Part shown: positions 18,701 to 25,563 of the stretch, in pieces
Numbering within the stretch: position 1 is the stretch's first letter
Layout: each line of letters opens with the position of its first letter
Source: Burkholderia sp. GAS332
GTDB lineage: Bacteria; Pseudomonadota; Gammaproteobacteria; Burkholderiales; Burkholderiaceae
Length of the DNA: 64,000 nucleotides
Direction: 5' to 3'
Assembly: GCA_900142905.1 (NCBI GenBank)
Contig: FSRV01000002.1
Span: forward strand, 248,001-312,000
Position numbers and translations under genes: made by a program
Notes under the pieces: model-generated
The model's database searches: none
The model's input: the letters and a program-made list of their open reading frames with translations, nothing else
What the model was told of the DNA's origin: nothing

Positions 18701-19224
18701 CGCTGACCCAGCAGGGCAGCGTAGAGGAGGGGATTGCGCAGATACGCGAGGGCCTGGCCGGCTACCGGGCGACCGGGGCCGAAATGGGGTACTCGTACTT
18801 TTTGGCTCTGCTCGCCGACGGCTATCGGCAAGCGGGAGAGACGGACACCGGGCTGGGCGTGGTCGACGAAGCGATGGAGATGGTGAGTCGTTCAGGCGAG
18901 CACTGCTACGAGGCGGAGTTACATCGGATCAAAGGGCATCTGCTGCTCGGCGCGTCGAGCGATCGCAGCGGCGATGCCGCCCGTGCGGAAGAAGCGGAGG
19001 CCTGCTTTCACCAGGCGATCGCAGTGGCCCGCCGTTCGGGCGCCAGGTCGTTCGAATTGCGGGCCGTATTGAGCCTTGCTCGACTATGGCAATGCCAGGG
19101 CAAAGCGGCCGACGCACGGCGGGTGTTGGCCGAGGTGTACGGCAGCTTTGCAGAAGGCTTTGACACCGCCGACCTGCGCGAGGCGAAGGCGTTGCTCGAT
19201 GCGTTGGCATCGAGCGAGGGGTGA
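15766..19224 (+). CDS. Class III adenylate/guanylate cyclase fused to AAA ATPase and TPR region
   Basis: The 1152-residue product begins with a double zinc ribbon (four CxxC pairs within residues 3-45). The cyclase homology domain spans about 95-275, with metal-binding Asp108 (FADMAGST) and Asp152 (LGDGIL) and base-recognition Lys148; the usual transition-state Asn is replaced by His in THIHIASRME-like sequence (read HTIHIASRMEG), as in many cyclase-ATPase fusions. An ATPase of the AAA/STAND type follows (GEAGVGKSR near 330; EDLQWLDRETE), then about 450 residues of TPR-like helices. It probably makes cAMP or cGMP, or acts as a large signalling scaffold. It is encoded 3.5 kb downstream of an exporter with two cyclic-nucleotide-binding domains, a suggestive but unproven link. 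It is separated from the patatin gene by 11 bases. Confidence 0.88.
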   Translation: MRCAKCGFGNPAGASFCEACRAVLARTCPGCGHEAGASAKFCSECGAPLTDGPAAPSLPPRSVSEPSPAPIHYTPHHLAERIRAAQAAMEARGEIAGERKTVTALFADMAGSTALVHDLDPEEAQRLIEPIVALMMDAVHYYEGYVAKSLGDGILALFGAPIAHEDHPQRALYAALRMQHAMRRHGDRIRLEKGIPLQIRVGIHTGEVVVRSIRTDDLHTDYDPVGHTIHIASRMEGIAVPSSILVSESTHKLAAGYFEFKALGATQVKGIPEPLVVYEVLGPGALRTRLQLSAHRGLARFVGRQTELDHLHAALEQVKEGRGQVVAVAGEAGVGKSRLFHEFKERSRHGCLVLETFSVSHGKAFAYLPLIELLKNYFQITAQDDDRQCRERVMGKALTLERSFEDLVPYLLFLLGIGERGTALADMDPQIRRDRTIDAIIQILTRESRDQPIELLFEDLQWLDRETEAFLLSLIDRVANSRILLLVNYRPEYQPVWERAGYCSQLRLEPLGPAEAQGLLSALLGDDPTLVPLKQLILEKTEGNPFFMEEVVQTLVEEKALLGEPGRFRIEHTPAALHIPTTVQGVLAARIDRLPVAEKDLLQALAVIGKEFSFSLIRRICDGPGAPTDDALRDLLARLEAAEFIYERPAFPEVEYSFKHGLTQEVAGRSLLTERRSALHERAAQAIEALFPTRIADYWSELAHHYRLSGNVAKAVEYLHRTGQQALQHSAHLDAMRHLGAALELLEHLPETPERAQQELTLLLSLAAALATVRGFGSPEVVAAYTRALGVCERIGETSKIFPVQLGLRTYYQLRAEYRTASELGERLLRMARQTGKPAWLVEAHLALSASLYYQGDLDAARVHQEQALVFYHQEMREEPVYDHVVDPGVRALNFLAWTLWQQGYPDQSGKRSQEGLALARKYTGGSSLALALSHTGLLHQLRRDATLTRQYAEAAISLAAEQGMPIWLAWGTILRGSALTQQGSVEEGIAQIREGLAGYRATGAEMGYSYFLALLADGYRQAGETDTGLGVVDEAMEMVSRSGEHCYEAELHRIKGHLLLGASSDRSGDAARAEEAEACFHQAIAVARRSGARSFELRAVLSLARLWQCQGKAADARRVLAEVYGSFAEGFDTADLREAKALLDALASSEG

Positions 19225-19235
19225 GGAGACGGGAC

Positions 19236-20285
19236 ATGACAACGAAGAATACAAGACGTCGCGGCGATGACGAGCGCAAGCCGGTCGCGCTGGCTTTGCA
19301 GGGCGGCGGGATGCACGGTGCGTTCACATGGGGCGTGCTCGACCGGTTGCTCGAGGACGGCAGGCTGGCGATTGAAGGGGTGAGTGCGACCAGCGCCGGC
19401 TCGATGAATGCCGCCGTGCTCGCGTACGGGCTGCTGAAAGGGGGCGAGGACGGCGCACGGCAGGCGCTGCACGACTTCTGGCAGGCCGTGGCGCAATCCG
19501 CCGAGCGTTACAACCCGTTGCGCTGGATGCCATGGCTGAAAGGGACGCACAGCTTCGGGTTCGATCATTCGCCGTTATATGCGTTCGCCGACATGGCGTT
19601 GCGCATCTTCTCGCCCTACCAGTTCAATCCGAACAATCTGAATCCGCTGCGCGAGGTGCTCGACAGTCAGGTCGACTTCACCGCGTTGCGAAAACAGTGT
19701 CCCATTCATCTGTATCTGTGCGCGACCAATGTGGAGACGGGGAAAATACGCCTCTTCACGGGCGAGGACGTTTGCGCGGACGCCGTGCTGGCGTCTGCGT
19801 GCGTGCCGACGCTGTTCCAGGCGATCACCATCGACGGCGAACATTACTGGGACGGCGGCTACATGGGCAATCCGGCCATCTACCCGTTGATTTACCACTG
19901 CAAGACGCGCGACGTCGTGATTGTCCACATCAACCCGCTGGTTCGCCGGGGCGTGCCGGTCATGGCTGCCGACATCCTCAACCGCGTCAGCGAAATCAGC
20001 TTCAACTCGTCGCTGATGCGTGAGATGCGCGCGATCGCCTTCGTCACCGATCTGATCCAGCAAGGCAAAGTCGACGGTGACGGGATGAAGGAGATGCTGA
20101 TCCATTCCATTCGATCCGACGAGGCGATGTGCGCGCTCAGCGTGTCGAGCAAGTACAACGCCGATTGGGATTTCCTTTGCGGACTGCGCGATAACGGGCG
20201 GCGCGAGGCCGATGCGTGGCTCAAGCATAACTACGGGAACATCGGGCAACGCTCGAGCATCGACATTCGCGAGGAGTTTCTTTGA
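19236..20285 (+). CDS. Patatin-like phospholipase
   Basis: The 349-residue product starts at ATG 19236 behind GGAG. It has the patatin oxyanion motif QGGGMHG (22-28), a nucleophile elbow ATSAGS with Ser53 (the first Gly of GxSxG is Ala) and the catalytic Asp206 in DGGYMGN. It has no signal peptide, so it should act on membrane lipids from the cytoplasm. It follows the cyclase gene by 11 bases and is probably in the same operon. A basic N-terminus (KNTRRRGDDERK) may help membrane contact. Its relation to the peptide export genes is unknown. Confidence 0.88.
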   Translation: MTTKNTRRRGDDERKPVALALQGGGMHGAFTWGVLDRLLEDGRLAIEGVSATSAGSMNAAVLAYGLLKGGEDGARQALHDFWQAVAQSAERYNPLRWMPWLKGTHSFGFDHSPLYAFADMALRIFSPYQFNPNNLNPLREVLDSQVDFTALRKQCPIHLYLCATNVETGKIRLFTGEDVCADAVLASACVPTLFQAITIDGEHYWDGGYMGNPAIYPLIYHCKTRDVVIVHINPLVRRGVPVMAADILNRVSEISFNSSLMREMRAIAFVTDLIQQGKVDGDGMKEMLIHSIRSDEAMCALSVSSKYNADWDFLCGLRDNGRREADAWLKHNYGNIGQRSSIDIREEFL

Positions 20286-20376
20286 GCATCGCGACGGGAT
20301 CGGTGCAAAGCGACGACGTCATGAGGGATCCGGCGCCGAACGCTCACGCATTCGTGCAAGGTGGAAAGGGGCGGCA

Positions 20377-20991
20377 ATGAGCCAGACGCAAGCGCGCTTC
20401 ATCGCATTGTGGTCACGCAGCGGCGGCTTGCGCGCCGAGGCCGCCTATGCCGACCTGGCGCAGCTTTATGCCGAACCGACGCGTCATTACCACACGCTGC
20501 GTCATATCCGCCGCTGCTTGCACTATCTCGACCAGGCGCGCAGCGCGATTCCTCATGCCGATGTCGTGGAACTTGCGCTGTGGTGCCACGACGTGGTCTA
20601 CGTTCCCGGCGCACGGGACAACGAGCAGCGCAGCGCGGACTGGTTCCGGCAATGGGCCGATGACCGTATCGCAGCGGGCGAGCGCATCTGCGCAATGATC
20701 CTGGCGACCCGGCATACGCGTGTGCCGGTGGGATTGGACGAGCAATTTGCCTGCGATATCGACCTCGCGGTGCTGGGCAGTCGGCGCAGCTGTTTTCGTG
20801 AGGACGGGGTGCGCCTGAGGGAGGAACTTCCCGACCTTGACGACCGCGCCTACGACATGCGCGAACGGACGTTTCTGGGCAACCTGTTGGCACGTCCGCG
20901 GATCTATTACACCGATTTTTTCCATACCCGCTGCGAAACGCGAGCGCGGGGCAATCTGACGTGGCGCCTCGGTCTGCCTGAGCTGCAATGA
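20377..20991 (+). CDS. HD-superfamily-like metal-dependent hydrolase
   Basis: The 204-residue product starts at ATG 20377 behind GGAAAGGGG. It has RHYHTLRHIRRCL near residue 37 and LWCHDVVYVPG near 68, which match the His and His-Asp signatures of a family of small predicted HD phosphohydrolases of about 200 residues; later DEQFACDIDLAVLG supplies the distal Asp. The substrate is not known. It is the third gene of the cyclase-patatin run; an HD hydrolase could turn over nucleotides, but there is no direct evidence. It converges with the PP2C gene. Confidence 0.75.
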   Translation: MSQTQARFIALWSRSGGLRAEAAYADLAQLYAEPTRHYHTLRHIRRCLHYLDQARSAIPHADVVELALWCHDVVYVPGARDNEQRSADWFRQWADDRIAAGERICAMILATRHTRVPVGLDEQFACDIDLAVLGSRRSCFREDGVRLREELPDLDDRAYDMRERTFLGNLLARPRIYYTDFFHTRCETRARGNLTWRLGLPELQ

Positions 20992-21044
20992 CGATGAGAT
21001 GGGCACCGCCCTTCCTCTGCACGTCGCCAGTCAAGCCTGTATTT

Positions 21045-21815
21045 TCAAGGTGCAGGGTTCAGCAGGGTCTTGTCGGACGCATACGGATCTTCAGCTTGCA
21101 CCACCACCGCCGTGACATTGTCACGTCCGCCGTGCGCAATGGCCAATTCGACCAGTTCGTCGGACGCACGCTCGCACGCCACCGTGGTCAACACCGCCAG
21201 TATTTCCGCATCGCTGACCTCATTGCTCAGACCGTCGCTGCATAGCAGGAAGACGTCGCCGTCAGCGACTTCGATCGCATCGTCATCGAGTTCGAGCCCA
21301 TCCGTTGCGCCGACCGCGCGCGTGATCATGTGCTGCGCCGGATGATGCCGCGCTTCTTCGTCGGTAATCACGCCGAGCGACTTGAGTTCTTCCACCTGAC
21401 TATGATCGCGCGTGAGTTGCCGCAGTTGTCCTTCGCGGTACAGATACAGCCGACTGTCGCCGGCCCATAGATAGCCGCAGAAGCGGTCGCACGCGAGCAG
21501 CACGACGACGGTGCTGCCGATCCGTTGCACCTGGCGGCGGGCCGCTTCGTCCCGCAGTTGGCGATTGGCGGTTTGCAGCCGCGCCCGCGCGTCGGCGATA
21601 CAGGTTTTCAGGGCGGTTGGCGGCGCGAGCCGGCTCAGCGCATCGATCACCAGCCGGCTTGCGAGATCGCCGACCGCGTGCCCGCCCATGCCGTCGGCGA
21701 CGGCCCAGCGTCCGGGGTCGGGCTGGTCGAGGCAGGCATCTTCGTTGATTTCACGGACGCGTCCGACGTCGGAACGCGCGGACGACATCCATCGAAATTG
21801 GCTCGGACAGGTCAC
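21045..21815 (-). CDS. PP2C-family protein serine/threonine phosphatase
   Basis: The 256-residue product carries the PP2C motifs in order: SDVGRVREINEDA, AVADGMGGHAVGDLAS (metal Asp), STVVVLLACDRFCGYLWAGDSRLYLYR, DHSQVEEL, ITRAVGA, FLLCSDGLSNEV and GGRDNVTAVVV. It removes phosphate from Ser/Thr residues in the cytoplasm. The gene starts 5 bases after the stop of precursor B, so it is almost certainly co-transcribed with it from the sigma-54 promoter at 22171. In type VI secretion a PP2C enzyme reverses kinase signalling read by an FHA protein; here the FHA protein at 4355 is the candidate partner. The matching kinase was not found. Confidence 0.92.
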   Translation of the reverse strand: MTCPSQFRWMSSARSDVGRVREINEDACLDQPDPGRWAVADGMGGHAVGDLASRLVIDALSRLAPPTALKTCIADARARLQTANRQLRDEAARRQVQRIGSTVVVLLACDRFCGYLWAGDSRLYLYREGQLRQLTRDHSQVEELKSLGVITDEEARHHPAQHMITRAVGATDGLELDDDAIEVADGDVFLLCSDGLSNEVSDAEILAVLTTVACERASDELVELAIAHGGRDNVTAVVVQAEDPYASDKTLLNPAP

Positions 21816-21820
21816 AAGGG

Positions 21821-22108
21821 TTACACCGTATCGTTTCTGCTGAATGCACCCGGGGAGACGTTGATATTCGAGTTCGCGCCGGTGTTGCGCACATCCACCG
21901 ACTGGAACGTGTTGATCATCTGGTTAGCATAGAAGTTGTTCGAAATGTCGTACAGGTTCACGACCGGACCGATGCTCGGCGTTTCCCGCACATAGGGCTG
22001 AATCCAGCCATACACCCACGGCGCACCGCCGCCGCCGCGGATCGCCGCCATCGCTTTACGGTCGAGAGCGAGGTTCAGCGAGAGGTCGTTCACAGAAATG
22101 GAAGCCAT
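21821..22108 (-). CDS. Double-glycine leader peptide precursor B
   Basis: The 95-residue product starts at ATG 22108 with GGAGA just upstream. Its 26-residue leader aligns without gaps to that of precursor A: NDLS, LD, KAM, then AIRGG, with hydrophobic residues at -4, -7 and -12. The predicted mature peptide has 69 residues, begins GGAPWVYGWIQPY and contains no cysteine. It shares NQMINT and Asn-rich C-terminal sequence with peptide A (TQLINT), but the N-terminal part differs, so the two are diverged paralogs, possibly acting together. A longer reading from 22198 is not supported by a ribosome site. It lies 5 bases upstream of the PP2C gene. Confidence 0.82.
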   Translation of the reverse strand: MASISVNDLSLNLALDRKAMAAIRGGGGAPWVYGWIQPYVRETPSIGPVVNLYDISNNFYANQMINTFQSVDVRNTGANSNINVSPGAFSRNDTV

Positions 22109-22170
22109 ATCGTTCTCCGGTTGGCCGCGTGCGTCGGGCGCGCGGTTGAAAAGGAATTGAACGTGATGGT

Positions 22171-22185
22171 GCAAGTGGCATGCCA
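22171..22185 (-). promoter_or_regulatory. Sigma-54 (-24/-12) promoter of precursor B and PP2C
   Basis: On the minus strand the sequence is TGGCAT-GCCAC-TTGC, followed by A, which differs from the consensus at one position only. Transcription would start near 22160, about 50 bases before the ATG at 22108. It is the best -24/-12 match in the window. Confidence 0.75.
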
Positions 22186-22406
22186 ATTTGCGGCTCACCC
22201 GCGAGCTTTCCCGTAACGCGTTGATTGGACGGCGATTCCGCGGGCTTGCTTATGCAGCGCCGGCTCGTGTGGCGGTGCGGAGGTCGGGATGTAACCAACA
22301 TCCGGGCGTGCGCACTGATGCAGGACCCAACACATTGGACAGACTCCCGGACCCTTGCAAATACGCGCGCTGCGGCTTAATCAGCGCCACAAAATGATCG
22401 ACCGGT

Positions 22407-22435
22407 GCCAACACACCGGCTTGATTTGTGTTGGC
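22407..22435. promoter_or_regulatory. Inverted repeat shared by two divergent sigma-54 promoters
   Basis: GCCAACACA (22407-22415) and its exact complement TGTGTTGGC (22427-22435) flank 11 bases. The arms match those at 1878-1902, although the gap between CCAACAC and GTGTTGG is 13 bases here and 11 there. It lies about 236 bases from the precursor B promoter and about 90 bases from the promoter at 22511, so one enhancer could serve both. The 460-base gap 22109-22568 has no other gene. Confidence 0.62.
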
Positions 22436-22510
22436 TCGCAACGGACACCTGCAGCGCTCAAAACACCTCGCAATTGCTGTCAGCCCTTTAAATAAAGGCT
22501 TTTCCGCACA

Positions 22511-22525
22511 TGGCCCGGATGATGC
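22511..22525 (+). promoter_or_regulatory. Probable sigma-54 promoter of the LRAT-like gene
   Basis: TGGCCC-GGATG-ATGC keeps GG and GC at -24/-12 spacing and resembles the precursor A promoter (TGGCAC, ATGC). Transcription would begin near 22537, about 30 bases before the ATG at 22569. Confidence 0.5.
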
Positions 22526-22568
22526 GAAAGATCTCGCAACAGTGTTGGATATTGAAGCGAGGCCAGCC

Positions 22569-23048
22569 ATGAACACGAATCCCCTTCCGACGAGCAGCGA
22601 AGCGTCGACCATCGACCTGCCGATCGGCGCGCATCTCGTCACGCAACGGAGCGGCTACGAACATCACGGCATTTACGTCGGCAATGGCCGCGTGGTTCAT
22701 TACGCGGGCTTCGCAAGTTCGGCGCATCGCGGTCCGGTGGAGGAGGTGGAATTAACCCGGTTCGCCGCCGGTCATCCCTTGACGATCCGCCCGACCCCGA
22801 GCGCCCGCTATGTCGGCGATGAAGCCGTGCGCCGCGCGCGCTCCCGTCTCGGCGAAAACCATTACCGCCTGCTGACGAATAACTGCGAGCACTTCTGTTC
22901 GTGGTGCCTGCTTGGCGAGAGCCGCAGCGAACAGGTGCAGTGCTGCTTGCGGCATCCCCGCACCGGCATGCACGCGCTGGTCTGTCTGGTGAAGGCGTTT
23001 GTCGAACGCGCCGCGAAGGATGGTCAGGTCGCCGCCCAGTTCGCGTGA
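22569..23048 (+). CDS. LRAT-like (NlpC/P60 superfamily) protein
   Basis: The 159-residue product starts at ATG 22569 with GAGG upstream. It belongs to the lecithin:retinol acyltransferase-like branch of the NlpC/P60 fold: IGAHLVTQRSGYEHHGIYVGNGRVVHYAGF supplies the catalytic His, and LLTNNCEHFCSWCLLGE supplies the catalytic Cys in NCEHF. Members are thiol acyltransferases or hydrolases acting on lipids or amides. It has a possible sigma-54 promoter and shares the upstream inverted repeat with precursor B. It could modify the peptide, modify lipids or protect the producer; none of these is shown. A small gene follows after 46 bases. Confidence 0.85.
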   Translation: MNTNPLPTSSEASTIDLPIGAHLVTQRSGYEHHGIYVGNGRVVHYAGFASSAHRGPVEEVELTRFAAGHPLTIRPTPSARYVGDEAVRRARSRLGENHYRLLTNNCEHFCSWCLLGESRSEQVQCCLRHPRTGMHALVCLVKAFVERAAKDGQVAAQFA

Positions 23049-23094
23049 GCGAGCGGGAACGCGTTCAGGAATTCATGGATTGAAGGAGCCGATC

Positions 23095-23349
23095 ATGGCT
23101 ACCGCAGAAAAAAACTTACACTGGGCCGTCGATAAATGGCTCGCGCCGACACCGTCCATGCCCGCTCGGGTCGTGCGGTTTTGCCACGGCGCGTCGCAGC
23201 ATCAACGCTACGTCTGCGTGGAAGCACTTCGGCCCGGCGGCTTGCTGTCGATCTTCTTCTTCCGTCACGACGACGGCTCGTGGAACGTGTTCCCGCCGCA
23301 AGCCGAACGACCCGCCATGAACGGCCATCGTCACATGGCAGCTTGCTAG
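23095..23349 (+). CDS. Small protein of unknown function
   Basis: The 84-residue product starts at ATG 23095, preceded by AAGGAG at close to ideal spacing. It has a Trp-rich N-terminus, CVEALRPGGLLSIFFFRHDDGSWNVFPP in the middle, and no signal peptide or clear membrane segment. It is not recognised. The 46-base distance to the LRAT-like gene and the same strand suggest one operon, so it may be an accessory or immunity-type factor. Its 3' end overlaps that of the convergent LysR gene by 4 bases. Confidence 0.6.
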   Translation: MATAEKNLHWAVDKWLAPTPSMPARVVRFCHGASQHQRYVCVEALRPGGLLSIFFFRHDDGSWNVFPPQAERPAMNGHRHMAAC

Positions 23350-24224
23350 CCTGGCGTGGGCGAGGCCGCTTCCTTGGCGATCCACTGACTGAACAGCAGC
23401 ATCGCGGGCGTCATCGGTTTGCCCTTCAACCACGTCAGCCAGTAGCTGCCGGCATGAACTTCCACGTCGAACGGGCGCACCAGGCGGCCCGTGTTGATCT
23501 CGTGATCGAACATCAGCGCCGGCGCCAGCGCGATACCCGCACCCTGCATGGCGGCTTCCACCATGAGCCGCGACGAATCGAAAACGGGCCCGCGAATCGT
23601 CCGGGGCGGAATGCCGGCGGCGGCGAACCAGCTCATCCAGTCGTCGACACGATAGGAACGCAGCAAGGTTTCATTGGCGAGATCGCTCGGGTCCGACAGA
23701 CGCCTGGCAATCTCAGGTGCACACAGAATCGCGAGCGGCGCGTCGAGCAGCCGGGTGGCGAGCGAACCTGGCCAGGTGCCGTCGCCGAAGCGAATCGCGA
23801 AGTCGAGACCTTCTGTGGCGAGATCGACCAGATTGTTGTTCGTCAGCAGCTGCAGCTCGACAAACGGATGCGCGTCCCGAAACGACTTGAGCCGCGGCAT
23901 CAGCCAGCCCACCGCGAAGGTGCCCACCACGCCGACCGTCAACACCTCGTGAAAGTGGCCGCCGTCGAACTGCTTGAGCACGGCCTCGATGCGATCGAAG
24001 GCCTCCGTGAGGACAGGGCGTAGCGCGAGGCCCTCGTCCGTCATGGCCAGCCCGCGGGGCAGACGTTTGAAGAGCGCGGTGCCGAGCCGCTCCTCCAGCG
24101 TTCTGACCTGCTGGCTCACGGCCGCCTGGGTGACATTCAGTTCGAGCGCGGCGCGCGTGAAGCTCAGGTGGCGCGCGGACGATTCGAAGGCGCGTAGCGC
24201 ATTCAACGGCAAATACGGTCTCAT
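23346..24224 (-). CDS. LysR-family regulator of the beta-lactamase (AmpR/PenR type)
   Basis: The 292-residue product begins MRPYLPLNALRAFESSARHLSFTRAALEL, with the winged helix-turn-helix AAVSQQVRTLEERLGTALF, and has a GcvA/AmpR-type effector domain (GTFAVGWLMPRLKSFRDAHPFVELQL, LLRSYRVDDWMSWF). It is divergent from the class A beta-lactamase gene with 99 bases between them, the arrangement of ampR-ampC and penR-penA. In those systems the regulator senses cell-wall fragments; the same is likely here. Confidence 0.9.
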   Translation of the reverse strand: MRPYLPLNALRAFESSARHLSFTRAALELNVTQAAVSQQVRTLEERLGTALFKRLPRGLAMTDEGLALRPVLTEAFDRIEAVLKQFDGGHFHEVLTVGVVGTFAVGWLMPRLKSFRDAHPFVELQLLTNNNLVDLATEGLDFAIRFGDGTWPGSLATRLLDAPLAILCAPEIARRLSDPSDLANETLLRSYRVDDWMSWFAAAGIPPRTIRGPVFDSSRLMVEAAMQGAGIALAPALMFDHEINTGRLVRPFDVEVHAGSYWLTWLKGKPMTPAMLLFSQWIAKEAASPTPG

Positions 24225-24323
24225 GGCGAAGACACAAGTTTTTCTAGGGGATCGACTAACTTATCATCGTTTGCCAGCGGGCGCTGAAAAACCGATAGTT
24301 GCGGCTTCACAAAAGGAGCGGCG

Positions 24324-25262
24324 ATGATCACAAGACGAAAATTCGCGGGCGCGATGCTTGGCGTTTCGATAGCTGGGGTTGCGGTTGGTAGTGGCGGCGC
24401 GTTTGGGAAAGTGGTGAAGGCGGGCGCTGCGAAGCAGGGCGGTGGCGCGGCCAACAAGGCGGACGCCATCCGCCAACGGCTCGCGCAGATCGAAGTGGAA
24501 AGCGGCGGGCGGCTTGGCGTTTCAATCCTCGACACGACGTCTGGATTGCATGCCGGTTTGCGGACCGACGAGCGCTTTCCGATGTGCAGCACGTTCAAAC
24601 TGCTGGCGGCGGGCTTGGTGCTAACGCGCGTGGATCACGGACAAGAGGATCTGGAGCGGCGCGTCGTGTTTTCCAAAAGCGATCTGGTGCCGTACTCTCC
24701 GGCGACCAGCCAACACACCCGCGAGCGCACCGGCGAGGCGGGGATGAGCGTCGCCGACTTGTGCAAGGCGGCCCTTACGCTTAGCGACAACACCGCGGCC
24801 AATCTGCTGCTGGCGAGCTTTGGCGGCCCCGCCGCTTTGACCGCGTTCGCGCGTAGTATCGGCGACGGCATCACGCGTCTGGATCGCAACGAGCCGACGC
24901 TGAACGAAGCGACGCCCGGCGATCCGCGCGACACCACCACGCCCAGCGCGATGCTCGGCAATCTGCGCGAGCTTCTGCTGGGCGAGCGTTTGTCGTCGTT
25001 GTCGCGTGCGCAGCTGCTGGCCTGGCTCGCTGCCAATCAGACCGGTGGCGAACGGATTCGCGCGAAGCTGCCGAAGGATTGGGGCGTCGGCGATAAAACC
25101 GGCACCGGCGATCACGGCACGGCAAATGACATCGCGATTCTTTGGCCGCCGGGACGGGGGCCGATTCTTGTGACCGTTTACCTCACGGAGACGAGCGGCG
25201 ATGCGGCGCGCTGCAATGCGGCGATTGCTAGTGTCGGCGCGCTGGTGGTGGCGTCGGTTTGA
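24324..25262 (+). CDS. Class A beta-lactamase, Tat-exported
   Basis: The 312-residue product starts behind AAGGAGCGG. The N-terminus MITRRKFAGAMLG is a twin-arginine signal. The active-site motifs are complete: Ser89-Thr-Phe-Lys92 (Ambler 70-73), SDN in LTLSDNTAANLL, the Glu of RNEPTLNEATPGDPRDTT (Ambler 166) and KTGTGDHG (234-236). It should hydrolyse penicillins and cephalosporins in the periplasm. Tat export and the LysR neighbour resemble PenA-type enzymes of Burkholderia. The actual spectrum cannot be read from the sequence. Confidence 0.93.
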   Translation: MITRRKFAGAMLGVSIAGVAVGSGGAFGKVVKAGAAKQGGGAANKADAIRQRLAQIEVESGGRLGVSILDTTSGLHAGLRTDERFPMCSTFKLLAAGLVLTRVDHGQEDLERRVVFSKSDLVPYSPATSQHTRERTGEAGMSVADLCKAALTLSDNTAANLLLASFGGPAALTAFARSIGDGITRLDRNEPTLNEATPGDPRDTTTPSAMLGNLRELLLGERLSSLSRAQLLAWLAANQTGGERIRAKLPKDWGVGDKTGTGDHGTANDIAILWPPGRGPILVTVYLTETSGDAARCNAAIASVGALVVASV

Positions 25263-25563
25263 TCGTGTGAGCACGTTCGGCACTTGAACCGATTCGCTGC
25301 GCAAACGCGCTGACCATTGAAAGAACGGCCCTCGTCCTTTGCAGACGGTCGAAAGTCGAATCGTGCGACACTAGGGCCACACCGAAGGGGGATGAACCAG
25401 GAAATGGCGGCCGCCACTGAGCCGACATCTGCGGGACGGCCTCGACTGACGCGGTGAGAAGTTGATTGTGCAAGTGAATGCTCGACACCTTCCGCCGACG
25501 TTCGTCCGGGTAAGCCGTCGGCTCGTCCAACCGCGCAGTATTGGCCCTGGTTCGGAGTCCCCT
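25263..25563. other. Intergenic stretch, no gene seen
   Basis: These 301 bases between the beta-lactamase and DUF4126 genes show no convincing coding region, hairpin or recognised operator. The promoter of the DUF4126 gene should lie in its right half. Confidence 0.4.

Noticed and set aside
22542..22548. Additional GTGTTGG half-site near the LRAT-like gene start
   Set aside because: It lies at the predicted transcript start with a poor partner arm (CAACA), so it is probably chance.
24225..24323. LysR operator between the regulator and beta-lactamase genes
   Set aside because: A site must exist here by analogy with ampR-ampC, but no clear T-N11-A palindrome could be singled out.
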